A stretch of 43,734 nucleotides of DNA, from the NCBI GenBank assembly GCA_910587575.1, contig CAJULU010000039.1:1-43734 (forward strand). The letters run 5' to 3'. Each line of letters starts with the position of its first letter. Position 1 is the first letter of the stretch. Position numbers and translations under genes: made by a program. The stretch comes from an uncultured Dorea sp. (GTDB taxonomy: Bacteria; Bacillota; Clostridia; Lachnospirales; Lachnospiraceae). Under the pieces are notes generated by a model. That model was not told the DNA's origin, ran no database searches, and was given only the letters and a program-made list of their open reading frames with translations. Shown here in pieces: positions 15,140 to 24,900 of the stretch.

Positions 15140-17293
15140 TTACGCCTTTGCCCCTCTGGCCGCCACACTGGACAGACTCACCGCAAATCCCGTGGTTTCC
15201 CTGTAAGGCCGGAACAGAAGATACAGAAATCCGATCAGAACCAGAACCGCCGCTGCCGTTCCAGGCCCAAAGCCGCCGCCGGCGAACAATGTCCCGAACT
15301 GATAGATACACAGGGATACTGCATAGGCAAATCCACACTGATATCCGATGGCCGCCCAGGTCCATTTCCCGCTGTTCATCTCCCGCCTGATCGCACCGAT
15401 GGCCGCAAAACAGGGAGCACACAGAAGATTAAACACCAGGAAAGAATACGCAGAAACCATGGTCATGCTTCCCGCAAGCGTTCCCCAGATCTCCTGGCCA
15501 TCCTCTGCCACTTCTGCAAAACCAAAGAGAATCCCCAGAGTTCCGACTACATTCTCCTTCGCCACAAGACCTGTGATCGCCGCCACGGCCGACTGCCAGT
15601 CACCCCATCCAAGAGGAATGAAGATCCATGCAAATGCCCGGCCAATATCTGCCAGCAGCCCGTCACTGAAATCATCCACCATCCGGAACTGTCCGTCCAC
15701 AACTCCAAAGCCTGACGTAAACCAGATAAAAATGGTTGACAGAAGAATTACTGTTCCTGCTTTCTTAATGAAGGACCACCCTCTCTCCCACATGCTTCTC
15801 ATTACATTTCCCAGTGTCGGCATATGGTAAGCCGGAAGTTCCATCACAAACGGCGCCGGATCTCCCGCAAACATTCTGGTTTTCTTCAGAATAATCCCGG
15901 AACAGATAATCGCCGCAATCCCTGCAAAATATGCGCTGGGCGCCACCCAGGACGCTCCGTCAAACATGGCGCCTGCAATCAGGGCAATGATCGGCAGTTT
16001 CGCACCGCAGGGGATAAACGTTGTGGTCATGATCGTCATCTTGCGGTCGCGGTCATTTTCAATGGTCCTGGACGCCATGATTCCCGGAACCCCGCAGCCC
16101 GTGCCAATGAGCATGGGGATGAACGACTTGCCGGACAACCCGAATTTGCGGAAAATCCGGTCCATAATAAAGGCAATCCTGGCCATGTATCCGCATGACT
16201 CCAGAAACGCAAGAAAGAGAAACAGTACCAGCATCTGCGGTACGAATCCCAGAACCGCTCCCACGCCGGCCACGATGCCGTCAAGAATCAGCCCGCCAAG
16301 CCAGTCTGCGCAGTGGATGCTTACCAGGAAATTCTCAATCGCAGGCGGAATGATTTCACCGAACAGCACGTCGTTGGTCCAGTCGGTTGCAATGCTTCCT
16401 GCCGTTGTCACCGACACATAGTACACAAGCCACATCACTGCCGCAAATATAGGCAGCGCAGCCCACCGGTTGGTAACGATTCTATCAATCTTATCAGAAC
16501 TTGTCAACTTCTCCCTGGACGCCTTTTTCAGACATGTTTCTATGACAGACGCAATATACTGATAGCGTTCATTGGTGATGATACTCTCTGCATCATCATC
16601 CATGTTCTTTTCCGCTCTGGCTATGATTTCCGATACCTCCGGAGCAGACGCAATCTGTTGGCAGAGCTTGTCGTCTCTTTCGAATAATTTTATGGCGTAG
16701 AATCTTTTCTGTTCTTCCGGCACGCCTGTCAGCATATTCTCGATTTCTCCAAGATACCCTTCCACCTCCGGGGAAAATTCATGAACCGGTCCGGCCGGAT
16801 TTTTATCCCGGGCAAGCTTTAGGGCTTTCTCTGCCGCTTCCCTGATCCCGTCTCCTTTCAGTGCTGAAATGGAGACGACTTCACAGCCGGATTTCTCTGC
16901 AAGCTGCTGCGTGTTGATCTGGTCGCCGGATTTCCTCACCACGTCCATCATGTTGACTGCCATCACAACCGGAATCCCCAGTTCCGTCAGCTGGGTGGTC
17001 AGATAGAGATTTCGTTCCAGATTCGTTCCGTCCACAATATTCAGAATTACATCTGGCCGCTCTGTAATCAGATAATTTCTGGCAACTACTTCCTCTAAAG
17101 TATAAGGTGATAAGGAATAGATGCCTGGAAGGTCCATGACCGTAACATCTTTATAATCTTTTAATTTCCCTTCTTTCTTTTCAACGGTAACCCCCGGCCA
17201 GTTTCCTACGAACTGGTTTGAACCGGTGAGCGCATTAAACAGTGTGGTCTTTCCGCTGTTGGGGTTCCCTGCAAGTGCGATTTTTACTCCCAT
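15140..17293 (-). CDS. feoB: Ferrous iron transport protein B
   Basis: A 717-aa GTP-gated Fe(II) importer of the inner membrane. The N-terminal G domain has G1 GNPNSGKTT (9-17), Thr switch GNWPGVTVEKKEG, G3 DLPG, and G4 NMMD; helical GDI region about 165-270; then Gate motifs in the membrane domain such as GCGVPGIMASR and IPCGAKLPIIALI. Length is typical for the full protein. It follows two FeoA genes and a Fur-like regulator, giving a complete Feo operon. Confidence 0.96.
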   Translation of the reverse strand: MGVKIALAGNPNSGKTTLFNALTGSNQFVGNWPGVTVEKKEGKLKDYKDVTVMDLPGIYSLSPYTLEEVVARNYLITERPDVILNIVDGTNLERNLYLTTQLTELGIPVVMAVNMMDVVRKSGDQINTQQLAEKSGCEVVSISALKGDGIREAAEKALKLARDKNPAGPVHEFSPEVEGYLGEIENMLTGVPEEQKRFYAIKLFERDDKLCQQIASAPEVSEIIARAEKNMDDDAESIITNERYQYIASVIETCLKKASREKLTSSDKIDRIVTNRWAALPIFAAVMWLVYYVSVTTAGSIATDWTNDVLFGEIIPPAIENFLVSIHCADWLGGLILDGIVAGVGAVLGFVPQMLVLFLFLAFLESCGYMARIAFIMDRIFRKFGLSGKSFIPMLIGTGCGVPGIMASRTIENDRDRKMTIMTTTFIPCGAKLPIIALIAGAMFDGASWVAPSAYFAGIAAIICSGIILKKTRMFAGDPAPFVMELPAYHMPTLGNVMRSMWERGWSFIKKAGTVILLSTIFIWFTSGFGVVDGQFRMVDDFSDGLLADIGRAFAWIFIPLGWGDWQSAVAAITGLVAKENVVGTLGILFGFAEVAEDGQEIWGTLAGSMTMVSAYSFLVFNLLCAPCFAAIGAIRREMNSGKWTWAAIGYQCGFAYAVSLCIYQFGTLFAGGGFGPGTAAAVLVLIGFLYLLFRPYRETTGFAVSLSSVAARGAKA

Positions 17294-17322
17294 TTTCCCT
17301 GCCTCCTGATCATTTTTACATC

Positions 17323-17544
17323 TTACTGTACTTCAATCATCTGTGCGTCCGCTTTCCGCAGCGACAGTTCGTATCCCCGGACGGTCACTTCTACCGGATC
17401 TCCAAGTGGCGCAGCCTTCCTGACATAGACCGGCGTGCCTTTCGTAATGCCCATATCCATGATTCTTCGTCTTACAGCACCTTCTCCATGCAGTTTTTCA
17501 ACCACTACATTCTGGCCGCATTTTACATCTTTTAATGTAAGCAT
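17323..17544 (-). CDS. feoA: FeoA-domain protein, copy 1
   Basis: A 73-aa SH3-like FeoA protein (VVVEKLHGEGAVRRRIMDMG, TPVYVRKAAPLGDPVEV, YELSLRKADAQMIEV). FeoA binds the FeoB complex and supports iron uptake. It sits 29 bp before feoB. Confidence 0.92.
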   Translation of the reverse strand: MLTLKDVKCGQNVVVEKLHGEGAVRRRIMDMGITKGTPVYVRKAAPLGDPVEVTVRGYELSLRKADAQMIEVQ

Positions 17545-17574
17545 TTCTTTTCCTCCTTAAGCCAAATCTAAACC

Positions 17575-17802
17575 TTATACCATAATCTTACTGGCAATTC
17601 CTCTGCTCACCGCAATCCGGGAATCCTTCACCTGGATAATGACATTTCCATGGTTACTGGACACGATTCTGACCTTCTCTCCCACGGTAAATCCCAGATT
17701 CTCAAGGAACCTTCTCGCTTCGTCCTTTCCTCCGATTCTCCTGATCGCAGCATCCTCGCCCGAATTCAGCATAGTCAGCGGCATTTTTGCTCCCTCCTTC
17801 AT
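17575..17802 (-). CDS. feoA: FeoA-domain protein, copy 2
   Basis: A 75-aa FeoA paralogue (AAIRRIGGKDEARRFLENLG, EKVRIVSSNHGNVIIQV, SRIAVSRGIASKIMV). Two consecutive small FeoA proteins are common in Clostridia. Its start overlaps the Fur-like gene by 4 bp, so the two are probably coupled. Division of labour between copies is unknown. Confidence 0.92.
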   Translation of the reverse strand: MKEGAKMPLTMLNSGEDAAIRRIGGKDEARRFLENLGFTVGEKVRIVSSNHGNVIIQVKDSRIAVSRGIASKIMV

Positions 17803-18041
17803 AAGCGTACAACCATTTCCTTATGTATCAGTTCCATATCCTCCAATAGCTGCACCATCCGGTAGACGGTCGCCATTCCTACCTTCCGGTCCTTTTCTTT
17901 TGCGGCAAAATAGATTTCTTTACAGGAAGAGCATTCATTTTCCAGAATAATCTGTATCAGCAGCTTCCTTTGTGCTGTAATCCTATGACCATTTTCCTTC
18001 AGCTGCCGGATTACGGCTTCCGTTTTCTCTTCCTGGTTCAT
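17799..18041 (-). CDS. Short Fur-family regulator, DNA-binding domain only
   Basis: Eighty residues cover only the Fur winged helix: NGHRITAQRKLLIQIIL, then KEIYFAAKEKDRKVGMATVYRMV, the recognition helix, and LLEDMELIHKEM. Full Fur proteins have about 140-150 residues with a metal-binding dimerisation domain, absent here; no frame continues it because feoA begins at once. A CSSC pair replaces the usual residues before the EIY helix and could sense metal or redox state. First gene of the feo operon, under a promoter with two Fur-box matches, so it may autoregulate or modulate a full Fur encoded elsewhere. Confidence 0.8.
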   Translation of the reverse strand: MNQEEKTEAVIRQLKENGHRITAQRKLLIQIILENECSSCKEIYFAAKEKDRKVGMATVYRMVQLLEDMELIHKEMVVRL

Positions 18042-18059
18042 CTCTTACCTCGTCATTTA

Positions 18060-18114
18060 TGATATTGATTATCATTTACAATTGTATTGTATTCCAAATG
18101 AAAATGATTGTCAA
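18060..18114 (-). promoter_or_regulatory. feo operon promoter with two Fur boxes
   Basis: On the minus strand TTGACA (18109-18114), 17 bp, TACAAT (18086-18091). TGATATTGATTATCA at 18060-18074 matches the 7-1-7 Fur consensus at 14 of 15 positions and lies just after the start site. TGAAAATGATTGTCA at 18099-18113 matches at 13 of 15 and covers the -35. This predicts iron-dependent repression. Confidence 0.88.
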
Positions 18115-18172
18115 TAATGTTATTGATGCTTTTTTCTCAATAAGCTTATACAAATCAGATTTTCAAGGCAAC

Positions 18173-18215
18173 AAAAAAAGAGCAGGATATCGGTGTTCCT
18201 CCTATATCCTGCTCT
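18173..18215 (-). terminator. Intrinsic terminator of the rpoBC transcript
   Basis: Eleven-bp stem GAGCAGGATAT/ATATCCTGCTC (18180-18190 and 18204-18214) followed on the minus strand by seven T. It ends transcription just after rpoC. Confidence 0.93.
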
Positions 18216-18225
18216 CTGAAGAATA

Positions 18226-21200
18226 TTACTCTATCAGTTCCTCAAATGCTACTTCCCCTTCCGGGCCGTCCGCAGCTTCCGAATCTCCATATCCCAGCCC
18301 GGACTCATCCTCCAGTTCCTCTACATCCGTCTCCACGGTTTCCTCAAATTCTTCCTCAAATTCCTCGTCTTCGTCCAGAATCAGTTCATCCTCCAGTTCC
18401 CTGTCACTGTCCAGCTTGATATCCCGGTATTTCCGCATACCCGTACCAGCCGGGATATGCTTACCGATGATAACATTCTCCTTCAGACCAATCAGAGGAT
18501 CCACCTTGCCCTTAATGGCAGCCTCGGTCAGAACCTTAGTCGTTTCCTGGAAGGATGCCGCCGACAGGAAGGAATTGGTGGCCAGGGAGGCCTTGGTAAT
18601 ACCAAGCATAATCTGTTCGCCCAGGGCCGGAACCAGATCTTCCCGCTCCAAGGCCGCATTCACGTCCTCGAACTCCAGTCTGTCTACATTCGTACCCGGC
18701 AGGAATTCGCTGTCTCCGGCTTCCTCTACACGGACCTTCTTCAGCATCTGACGTACGATAACCTCAATATGCTTATCGTTAATCTCAACGCCCTGCAGAC
18801 GGTACACCCTCTGTACTTCCTGAATCATATAATCCTGCACGGCACGCAGACCTTTGATCTTCAGGATATCATGGGGATTCACGCTTCCTTCCGTCAGCTC
18901 GTCTCCGGCCTCTAACACCGCACCGTCCTGAATCTTAATTCTGGAACCGTAGGGAATCAGATAAGCTTTCGTCTCGCCTGTCTCATCATTGGTAACAATA
19001 ATCTCTCGTTTCTTCTTCGTATCATGAATATTCGCCGTCCCGGCAAACTCCGTAATAATCGCAAGTCCTTTCGGCTTTCTCGCCTCAAAAAGTTCCTCTA
19101 CACGAGGAAGACCCTGTGTAATGTCATCACCTGCCACACCTCCTGTATGGAAGGTACGCATGGTAAGCTGTGTACCAGGCTCACCGATGGACTGGGCTGC
19201 GATGATACCAACGGCTTCACCTACCTGTACCGGCTCACCGGTAGCCATATTGGCTCCATAACACTTCGCACAGACACCATTATGGGACTTACAGGTCAGA
19301 ATCGTCCGGATCTTCACCTGTGTCAGTGTACCGCCGTTCTCATTCACACCCTTCTTCATAATCAGTTCCGCACGTTTCGGCGTTACCATATGGTTCGCTT
19401 TCACAAGGATATTTCCGTCCTTGTCTACGATATTCTCACACAGATAGCGTCCGGTAATACGCTCCTGCAGACTCTCAATCTCTTCATTGCCGTCCATAAA
19501 TGCCTTGACATACATACCCGGAAGCTCGGCTCCCTTCTCCACACAGTCAATCTCATGGATAATCAGTTCCTGTGACACGTCAACCAGACGTCTGGTCAGA
19601 TATCCCGAGTCAGCGGTACGAAGAGCGGTATCGGACAGACCTTTCCGGGCACCGTGGGCAGACATGAAATATTCCAGTACGTCCAGACCTTCACGGAAAT
19701 TGGACTTGATCGGCAGCTCAATGGTACGTCCGGTCGTATCCGCCATCAGTCCCCGCATACCCGCAAGCTGTTTGATCTGCTTGTCGGAACCGCGGGCGCC
19801 GGAGTCCGCCATCATGAAAATGTTATTATATTTATCAAGCCCGGACAGCAGAGCTTCTGTCAGCGCATCGTCCGTTGCCTTCCAGGTCTCTACAACCTCT
19901 TTGTAACGCTCTTCCTCGGTAATCAGACCGCGCTTGAAGTTCTTCGTAATCTTATCCACCGTATCCTGCGCCTGCCTGATCATCTCCGGCTTCTGAGGCG
20001 GCACGGTCATATCGGAAATGGATACCGTCATGGCAGCCCTTGTGGAATATTTATATCCAATGGATTTGACCGCATCCAGAACCTCCGCCGTAGCGGTGGA
20101 ACCATGGGTATTAATAACCTTTTCAAGAATCTGCTTCAGCTGTTTCTTACCAACGTGGAAATCCACTTCCAGCAGCAGGTCATTCCCTTCCGCCTCACGG
20201 TCTACAAATCCAAGATCCTGCGGAATGATCTCATTAAACAGGAAGCGTCCCAGCGTGGAGTCAATGTTGCCGCTTTTTACCGTACCGTCCGGCATCTTCT
20301 TATTCACACGTACCTTAATGCGGGAATGAAGGGTAATCGCATCATTCTCATAGGCAAGGATCGCCTCATTCACGTTCTTGAAAAACTTGCCCTCTCCCTT
20401 TGCCCCCGGTCTTTCCTGGGTCAGATAGTAGATGCCCAGAACCATGTCCTGGGACGGAACCGCTACCGGTCCGCCGTCAGACGGCTTCAGCAGATTGTTC
20501 GGCGACAGCAGAAGGAAACGGCACTCCGCCTGCGCTTCCACGGACAAAGGCAGATGCACCGCCATCTGGTCTCCGTCAAAGTCCGCATTGTAAGCCGTAC
20601 ATACCAGAGGGTGCAGCTTGATGGCCTTACCTTCTACCAGGATCGGCTCAAATGCCTGGATTCCCAGCCTGTGAAGCGTAGGGGCACGGTTCAGCATAAC
20701 CGGATGCTCCTTAATCACGTCTTCCAGAACGTCCCATACTTCCGGCTGTACTCTCTCTACCATCTTCTTCGCATTCTTGATATTATGGGCAGTTCCGTTC
20801 TGCACCAGTTCTTTCATAACAAAAGGCTTGAACAGCTCTATGGCCATCTCTTTAGGCAGACCGCACTGGTAGATCTTAAGTTCCGGACCCACCACGATAA
20901 CAGAACGTCCCGAATAATCCACACGCTTTCCCAGAAGATTCTGACGGAAACGGCCGGACTTTCCCTTCAGCATATCTGAAAGGGACTTCAGCGCCCTGTT
21001 TCCAGGCCCTGTGACCGGACGGCCCCGGCGGCCGTTGTCGATCAGTGCATCCACCGCCTCCTGGAGCATTCTCTTTTCATTCCTTACAATAATGTCTGGT
21101 GCGCCTAACTCCAGAAGACGCTTCAGACGGTTATTCCGGTTGATGATCCGGCGGTACAGATCATTCAGGTCGGACGTGGCAAAACGTCCTCCGTCCAGCT

Positions 21201-21951
21201 GCACCATAGGACGTAAGTCAGGCGGAATCACCGGGATCGCCGTCATGATCATCCACTCCGGCTTATTGCCCGATTCCCGGAAAGCCTCCACAACCTCCAG
21301 GCGCTTCACGATCCTCGCACGCTTCTGCCCGGTAGCTCCTTTTAAGCCTTCCTGTAATTCCTCGTAATCTTTATCAAGATCAATGGCCTGCAGAAGTTCC
21401 TGGATGGACTCTGCACCCATTCCTACACGGAACCCATAGCCCCATTTTTCTCTGGCTTCCTGATATTCCTGCTCTGACAGGACCTGCTTATACTGCAGGT
21501 CGCTTTCCCCCCGGTCCAGCACGATGTAGGATGCGAAATACAGCACCTTCTCAAGCGTCCTTGGGGACAGATCCAGAATCAGCCCCATACGGCTGGGGAT
21601 TCCTTTAAAATACCAGATATGGGACACGGGCGCAGCCAGGGCAATATGCCCCATGCGCTCACGGCGCACACTTGACTTTGTCACTTCCACACCGCAGCGG
21701 TCACAGACCACACCTTTATATCGGATCTTCTTATACTTGCCGCAGTGACACTCCCAGTCCTTGCTTGGCCCAAAGATCCTCTCGCAGAACAATCCGTCCT
21801 TCTCCGGCTTCAGCGTACGGTAATTGATCGTCTCCGGTTTCGTCACTTCTCCCCTGGACCATTCCAGAATCTTCTCCGGCGACGCCAGACCAATCTTGAT
21901 TGCATCAAATGTCATTGGCTGATACGCTTGTTCCTTATTGTTTTCCGGCAT
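18226..21951 (-). CDS. rpoC: RNA polymerase beta' subunit
   Basis: A 1241-aa catalytic subunit. The N-terminal zinc ribbon is C68, C70, C83 and C86; the Mg-binding loop NADFDGDQ lies at about 455-462; a second zinc site includes CKSHNGVCAKCYG. The C-terminal end is a long acidic tail (EDEEFEEEFEE). It begins 14 bp after rpoB, the standard pair, and is followed by a strong terminator. Confidence 0.98.
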   Translation of the reverse strand: MPENNKEQAYQPMTFDAIKIGLASPEKILEWSRGEVTKPETINYRTLKPEKDGLFCERIFGPSKDWECHCGKYKKIRYKGVVCDRCGVEVTKSSVRRERMGHIALAAPVSHIWYFKGIPSRMGLILDLSPRTLEKVLYFASYIVLDRGESDLQYKQVLSEQEYQEAREKWGYGFRVGMGAESIQELLQAIDLDKDYEELQEGLKGATGQKRARIVKRLEVVEAFRESGNKPEWMIMTAIPVIPPDLRPMVQLDGGRFATSDLNDLYRRIINRNNRLKRLLELGAPDIIVRNEKRMLQEAVDALIDNGRRGRPVTGPGNRALKSLSDMLKGKSGRFRQNLLGKRVDYSGRSVIVVGPELKIYQCGLPKEMAIELFKPFVMKELVQNGTAHNIKNAKKMVERVQPEVWDVLEDVIKEHPVMLNRAPTLHRLGIQAFEPILVEGKAIKLHPLVCTAYNADFDGDQMAVHLPLSVEAQAECRFLLLSPNNLLKPSDGGPVAVPSQDMVLGIYYLTQERPGAKGEGKFFKNVNEAILAYENDAITLHSRIKVRVNKKMPDGTVKSGNIDSTLGRFLFNEIIPQDLGFVDREAEGNDLLLEVDFHVGKKQLKQILEKVINTHGSTATAEVLDAVKSIGYKYSTRAAMTVSISDMTVPPQKPEMIRQAQDTVDKITKNFKRGLITEEERYKEVVETWKATDDALTEALLSGLDKYNNIFMMADSGARGSDKQIKQLAGMRGLMADTTGRTIELPIKSNFREGLDVLEYFMSAHGARKGLSDTALRTADSGYLTRRLVDVSQELIIHEIDCVEKGAELPGMYVKAFMDGNEEIESLQERITGRYLCENIVDKDGNILVKANHMVTPKRAELIMKKGVNENGGTLTQVKIRTILTCKSHNGVCAKCYGANMATGEPVQVGEAVGIIAAQSIGEPGTQLTMRTFHTGGVAGDDITQGLPRVEELFEARKPKGLAIITEFAGTANIHDTKKKREIIVTNDETGETKAYLIPYGSRIKIQDGAVLEAGDELTEGSVNPHDILKIKGLRAVQDYMIQEVQRVYRLQGVEINDKHIEVIVRQMLKKVRVEEAGDSEFLPGTNVDRLEFEDVNAALEREDLVPALGEQIMLGITKASLATNSFLSAASFQETTKVLTEAAIKGKVDPLIGLKENVIIGKHIPAGTGMRKYRDIKLDSDRELEDELILDEDEEFEEEFEETVETDVEELEDESGLGYGDSEAADGPEGEVAFEELIE

Positions 21952-21965
21952 ACTGGCACCCCTTC

Positions 21966-24900
21966 CTATTCAATCTCCGACAGATCATCGTAATACTCAT
22001 CATCTGGCTCATATTCCATATCATCAAATTCTTCCTCTTCCGGTTCCTCCTCAACATCGATCAGTTCCTCTCCCTGGAATTCCTGTTCGGTATACCCGTG
22101 CTCCCCAAGGTCATCATCTTGATGATATTTCCTGTCTCCTTCGATCAGCGAGCGGAAATCAGTCTCTCCCATATCCGCAGTCTCTATAATCTCAACCTCA
22201 GTATTGTCGTCACGCAGTACGCGCACGTCCAGACCCAGGGACTGCAGTTCCTTCAGCAATACCTTGAAGGACTCCGGAATACCCGGCTCCGGGATGTTCT
22301 CGCCCTTAATGATGGCCTCGTAGGTCTTCACACGTCCCACCACGTCGTCAGACTTCACGGTCAGAATCTCCTGCAGAGTGTAAGACGCACCGTATGCCTC
22401 CAGCGCCCATACCTCCATCTCTCCGAAACGCTGTCCGCCGAACTGCGCCTTACCGCCTAACGGCTGCTGCGTTACCAGTGAATAAGGCCCTGTTGAACGG
22501 GCATGGATCTTATCATCAACCAGATGATGCAGTTTGAGATAATGCATATGTCCGATGGTAACCGGACTGTCGAAATACTCTCCTGTACGGCCGTCACGCA
22601 GACGCACCTTCCCGTCTCTGGAAATCGGCACACCTTTCCAGAGTTCTCTGTGATCCCGGTTATCAGAAAGATACTGCATAACCTCCGGAAGTAATTCTTC
22701 TTTATGCTTCGCTTCAAACTCTTCCCAGCTCAGATTCACATAATCATTTGCCAGATCAAGAGTATCCATAATATCATTCTCATCAGCGCCGTCGAATACC
22801 GGCGTGGCAATATTGAATCCCAGCGCCCTTGAAGCCAGGGACAGATGGATCTCCAGAACCTGCCCGATATTCATACGGGAAGGCACGCCAAGAGGATTCA
22901 GCACGATATCCAGCGGGCGTCCGTTTGGCAGAAACGGCATATCTTCCACCGGAAGCACCCGGGAAACAACACCCTTGTTACCGTGACGTCCCGCCATCTT
23001 GTCACCTACGGAAATCTTTCTCTTCTGTGCGATGTAGATCCGGACTGCCTGGTTCACGCCAGGAGACAGTTCGTCGCCGTTATCCCGGGTAAATACCTTC
23101 GCATCCACAACAATCCCGTACTCTCCATGAGGCACTTTCAAGGAAGTATCCCTTACCTCCCGTGCCTTTTCGCCGAAGATTGCCCGAAGCAGGCGCTCCT
23201 CCGCCGTCAGTTCTGTCTCGCCCTTCGGAGTTACCTTTCCCACAAGAATATCTCCTGCACGCACTTCTGCGCCGATCCGGATGATTCCTCTCTCATCCAG
23301 ATTCTTAAGGGCATCATCGCCCACACCCGGGATATCACGGGTAACCTCTTCCGGTCCCAGCTTGGTATCGCGGGCTTCCGCCTCATATTCTTCAATATGG
23401 ACGGATGTATATACATCCTCCTGAACCAGCCGCTCGCTCAACAGTACGGCATCCTCGTAATTGTATCCTTCCCAGGTCATAAATCCGATTAACGGGTTCT
23501 TTCCAAGGGCCATCTCACCGTTGGAAGTAGACGGTCCGTCTGCAATCACGTCTCCTGCCTCCACCTTGTCGCCCTTGAACACGATAGGTCTCTGGTTGTA
23601 GCAGTTACTCTGGTTACTTCTCAGGAACTTTGTCAGTTTATATCTTTTAAGACTGCCGTCCGTCTGACGGATTGTGATCTCCGTGGATGTGGCGCGCTCT
23701 ACCACGCCGCCCTTCTCGGCTATCACGCACACGCCGGAATCCACTGCGGACTTCTCTTCCATACCGGTTCCCACCACAGGAGCCTCTGTCATCAGAAGTG
23801 GAACAGCCTGACGCTGCATATTGGATCCCATCAGCGCACGGTTGGCATCGTCATTCTCCAGGAACGGAATCAAGGCCGTTGCAACAGAGAACACCATCTT
23901 CGGGGAAACGTCCATGTAATCAAACATACGTCTCTCATACTCCTGGGTCTCTTCCCGGTAACGCCCGGATACATTCCTGCGGATAAAATGGCCTTCTTCA
24001 TCCAGGGCCTCGTTCGCCTGAGCCACATGGTAATTGTCCTCTTCATCCGCCGTCATATAGACAACTTCCTCCGTTACCACCGGATTCGCCGGATCACTAT
24101 GGTCAATCCTGCGGTACGGCGCCTCAATAAATCCATACTGATTAATCCTTGCATAAGTCGCAAGGGAATTGATCAGACCAATGTTCGGACCTTCCGGGGT
24201 CTCAATCGGGCACATTCTTCCGTAATGTGAATAGTGAACGTCTCGTACCTCGAATCCGGCACGGTCACGCGACAGACCGCCCGGTCCAAGTGCGGACAGA
24301 CGTCTCTTATGGGTCAGCTCACCTAAGGGGTTGTTCTGATCCATGAACTGTGACAGCTGGGAGGAACCAAAGAATTCCTTCACAGCTGCAGTCACAGGCT
24401 TGATATTAATCAACGACTGCGGAGAGATCCCTTCCAGATCCTGGGTGGTCATTCTCTCGCGCACCACTCTCTCAAGCCTGGACAGACCGATTCTGTACTG
24501 GTTCTGCAGAAGCTCGCCTACAGAACGGATCCGGCGGTTGCCCAGGTGGTCAATGTCATCGTCATTCCCCAGTCCATACTCCAGATGGATGTTGTAATTG
24601 ATGGACGCAATAATATCCTCTTTCGTAATATGCTTCGGAATCAGATCGTGGATGTCCCGGCGGATGGCATCTTTGAGTTCGTCAATATCACCGCCCGTCT
24701 CCTCAAGGATCCCCTCGAGAACCGGATAATACACCTGCTCCGTAACCCCTACTTCCTTCGGGTCAATCTCTACTACAGACTCCAGATCCACCATCATATT
24801 GGAGAGCACCTTGATACTGCGTTCCTCCTCAGGCCGGTCAATCCACACATAAGGAACGGCAGAATTCTGGATCTGATCTGCCATTTCCCTTGTCACCCTG

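Noticed and set aside
18059..20979. Long plus-strand frames (230, 152, 183, 441 aa) across rpoC
   Set aside because: They are antisense to conserved rpoC codons, lack RBSs and resemble no family.
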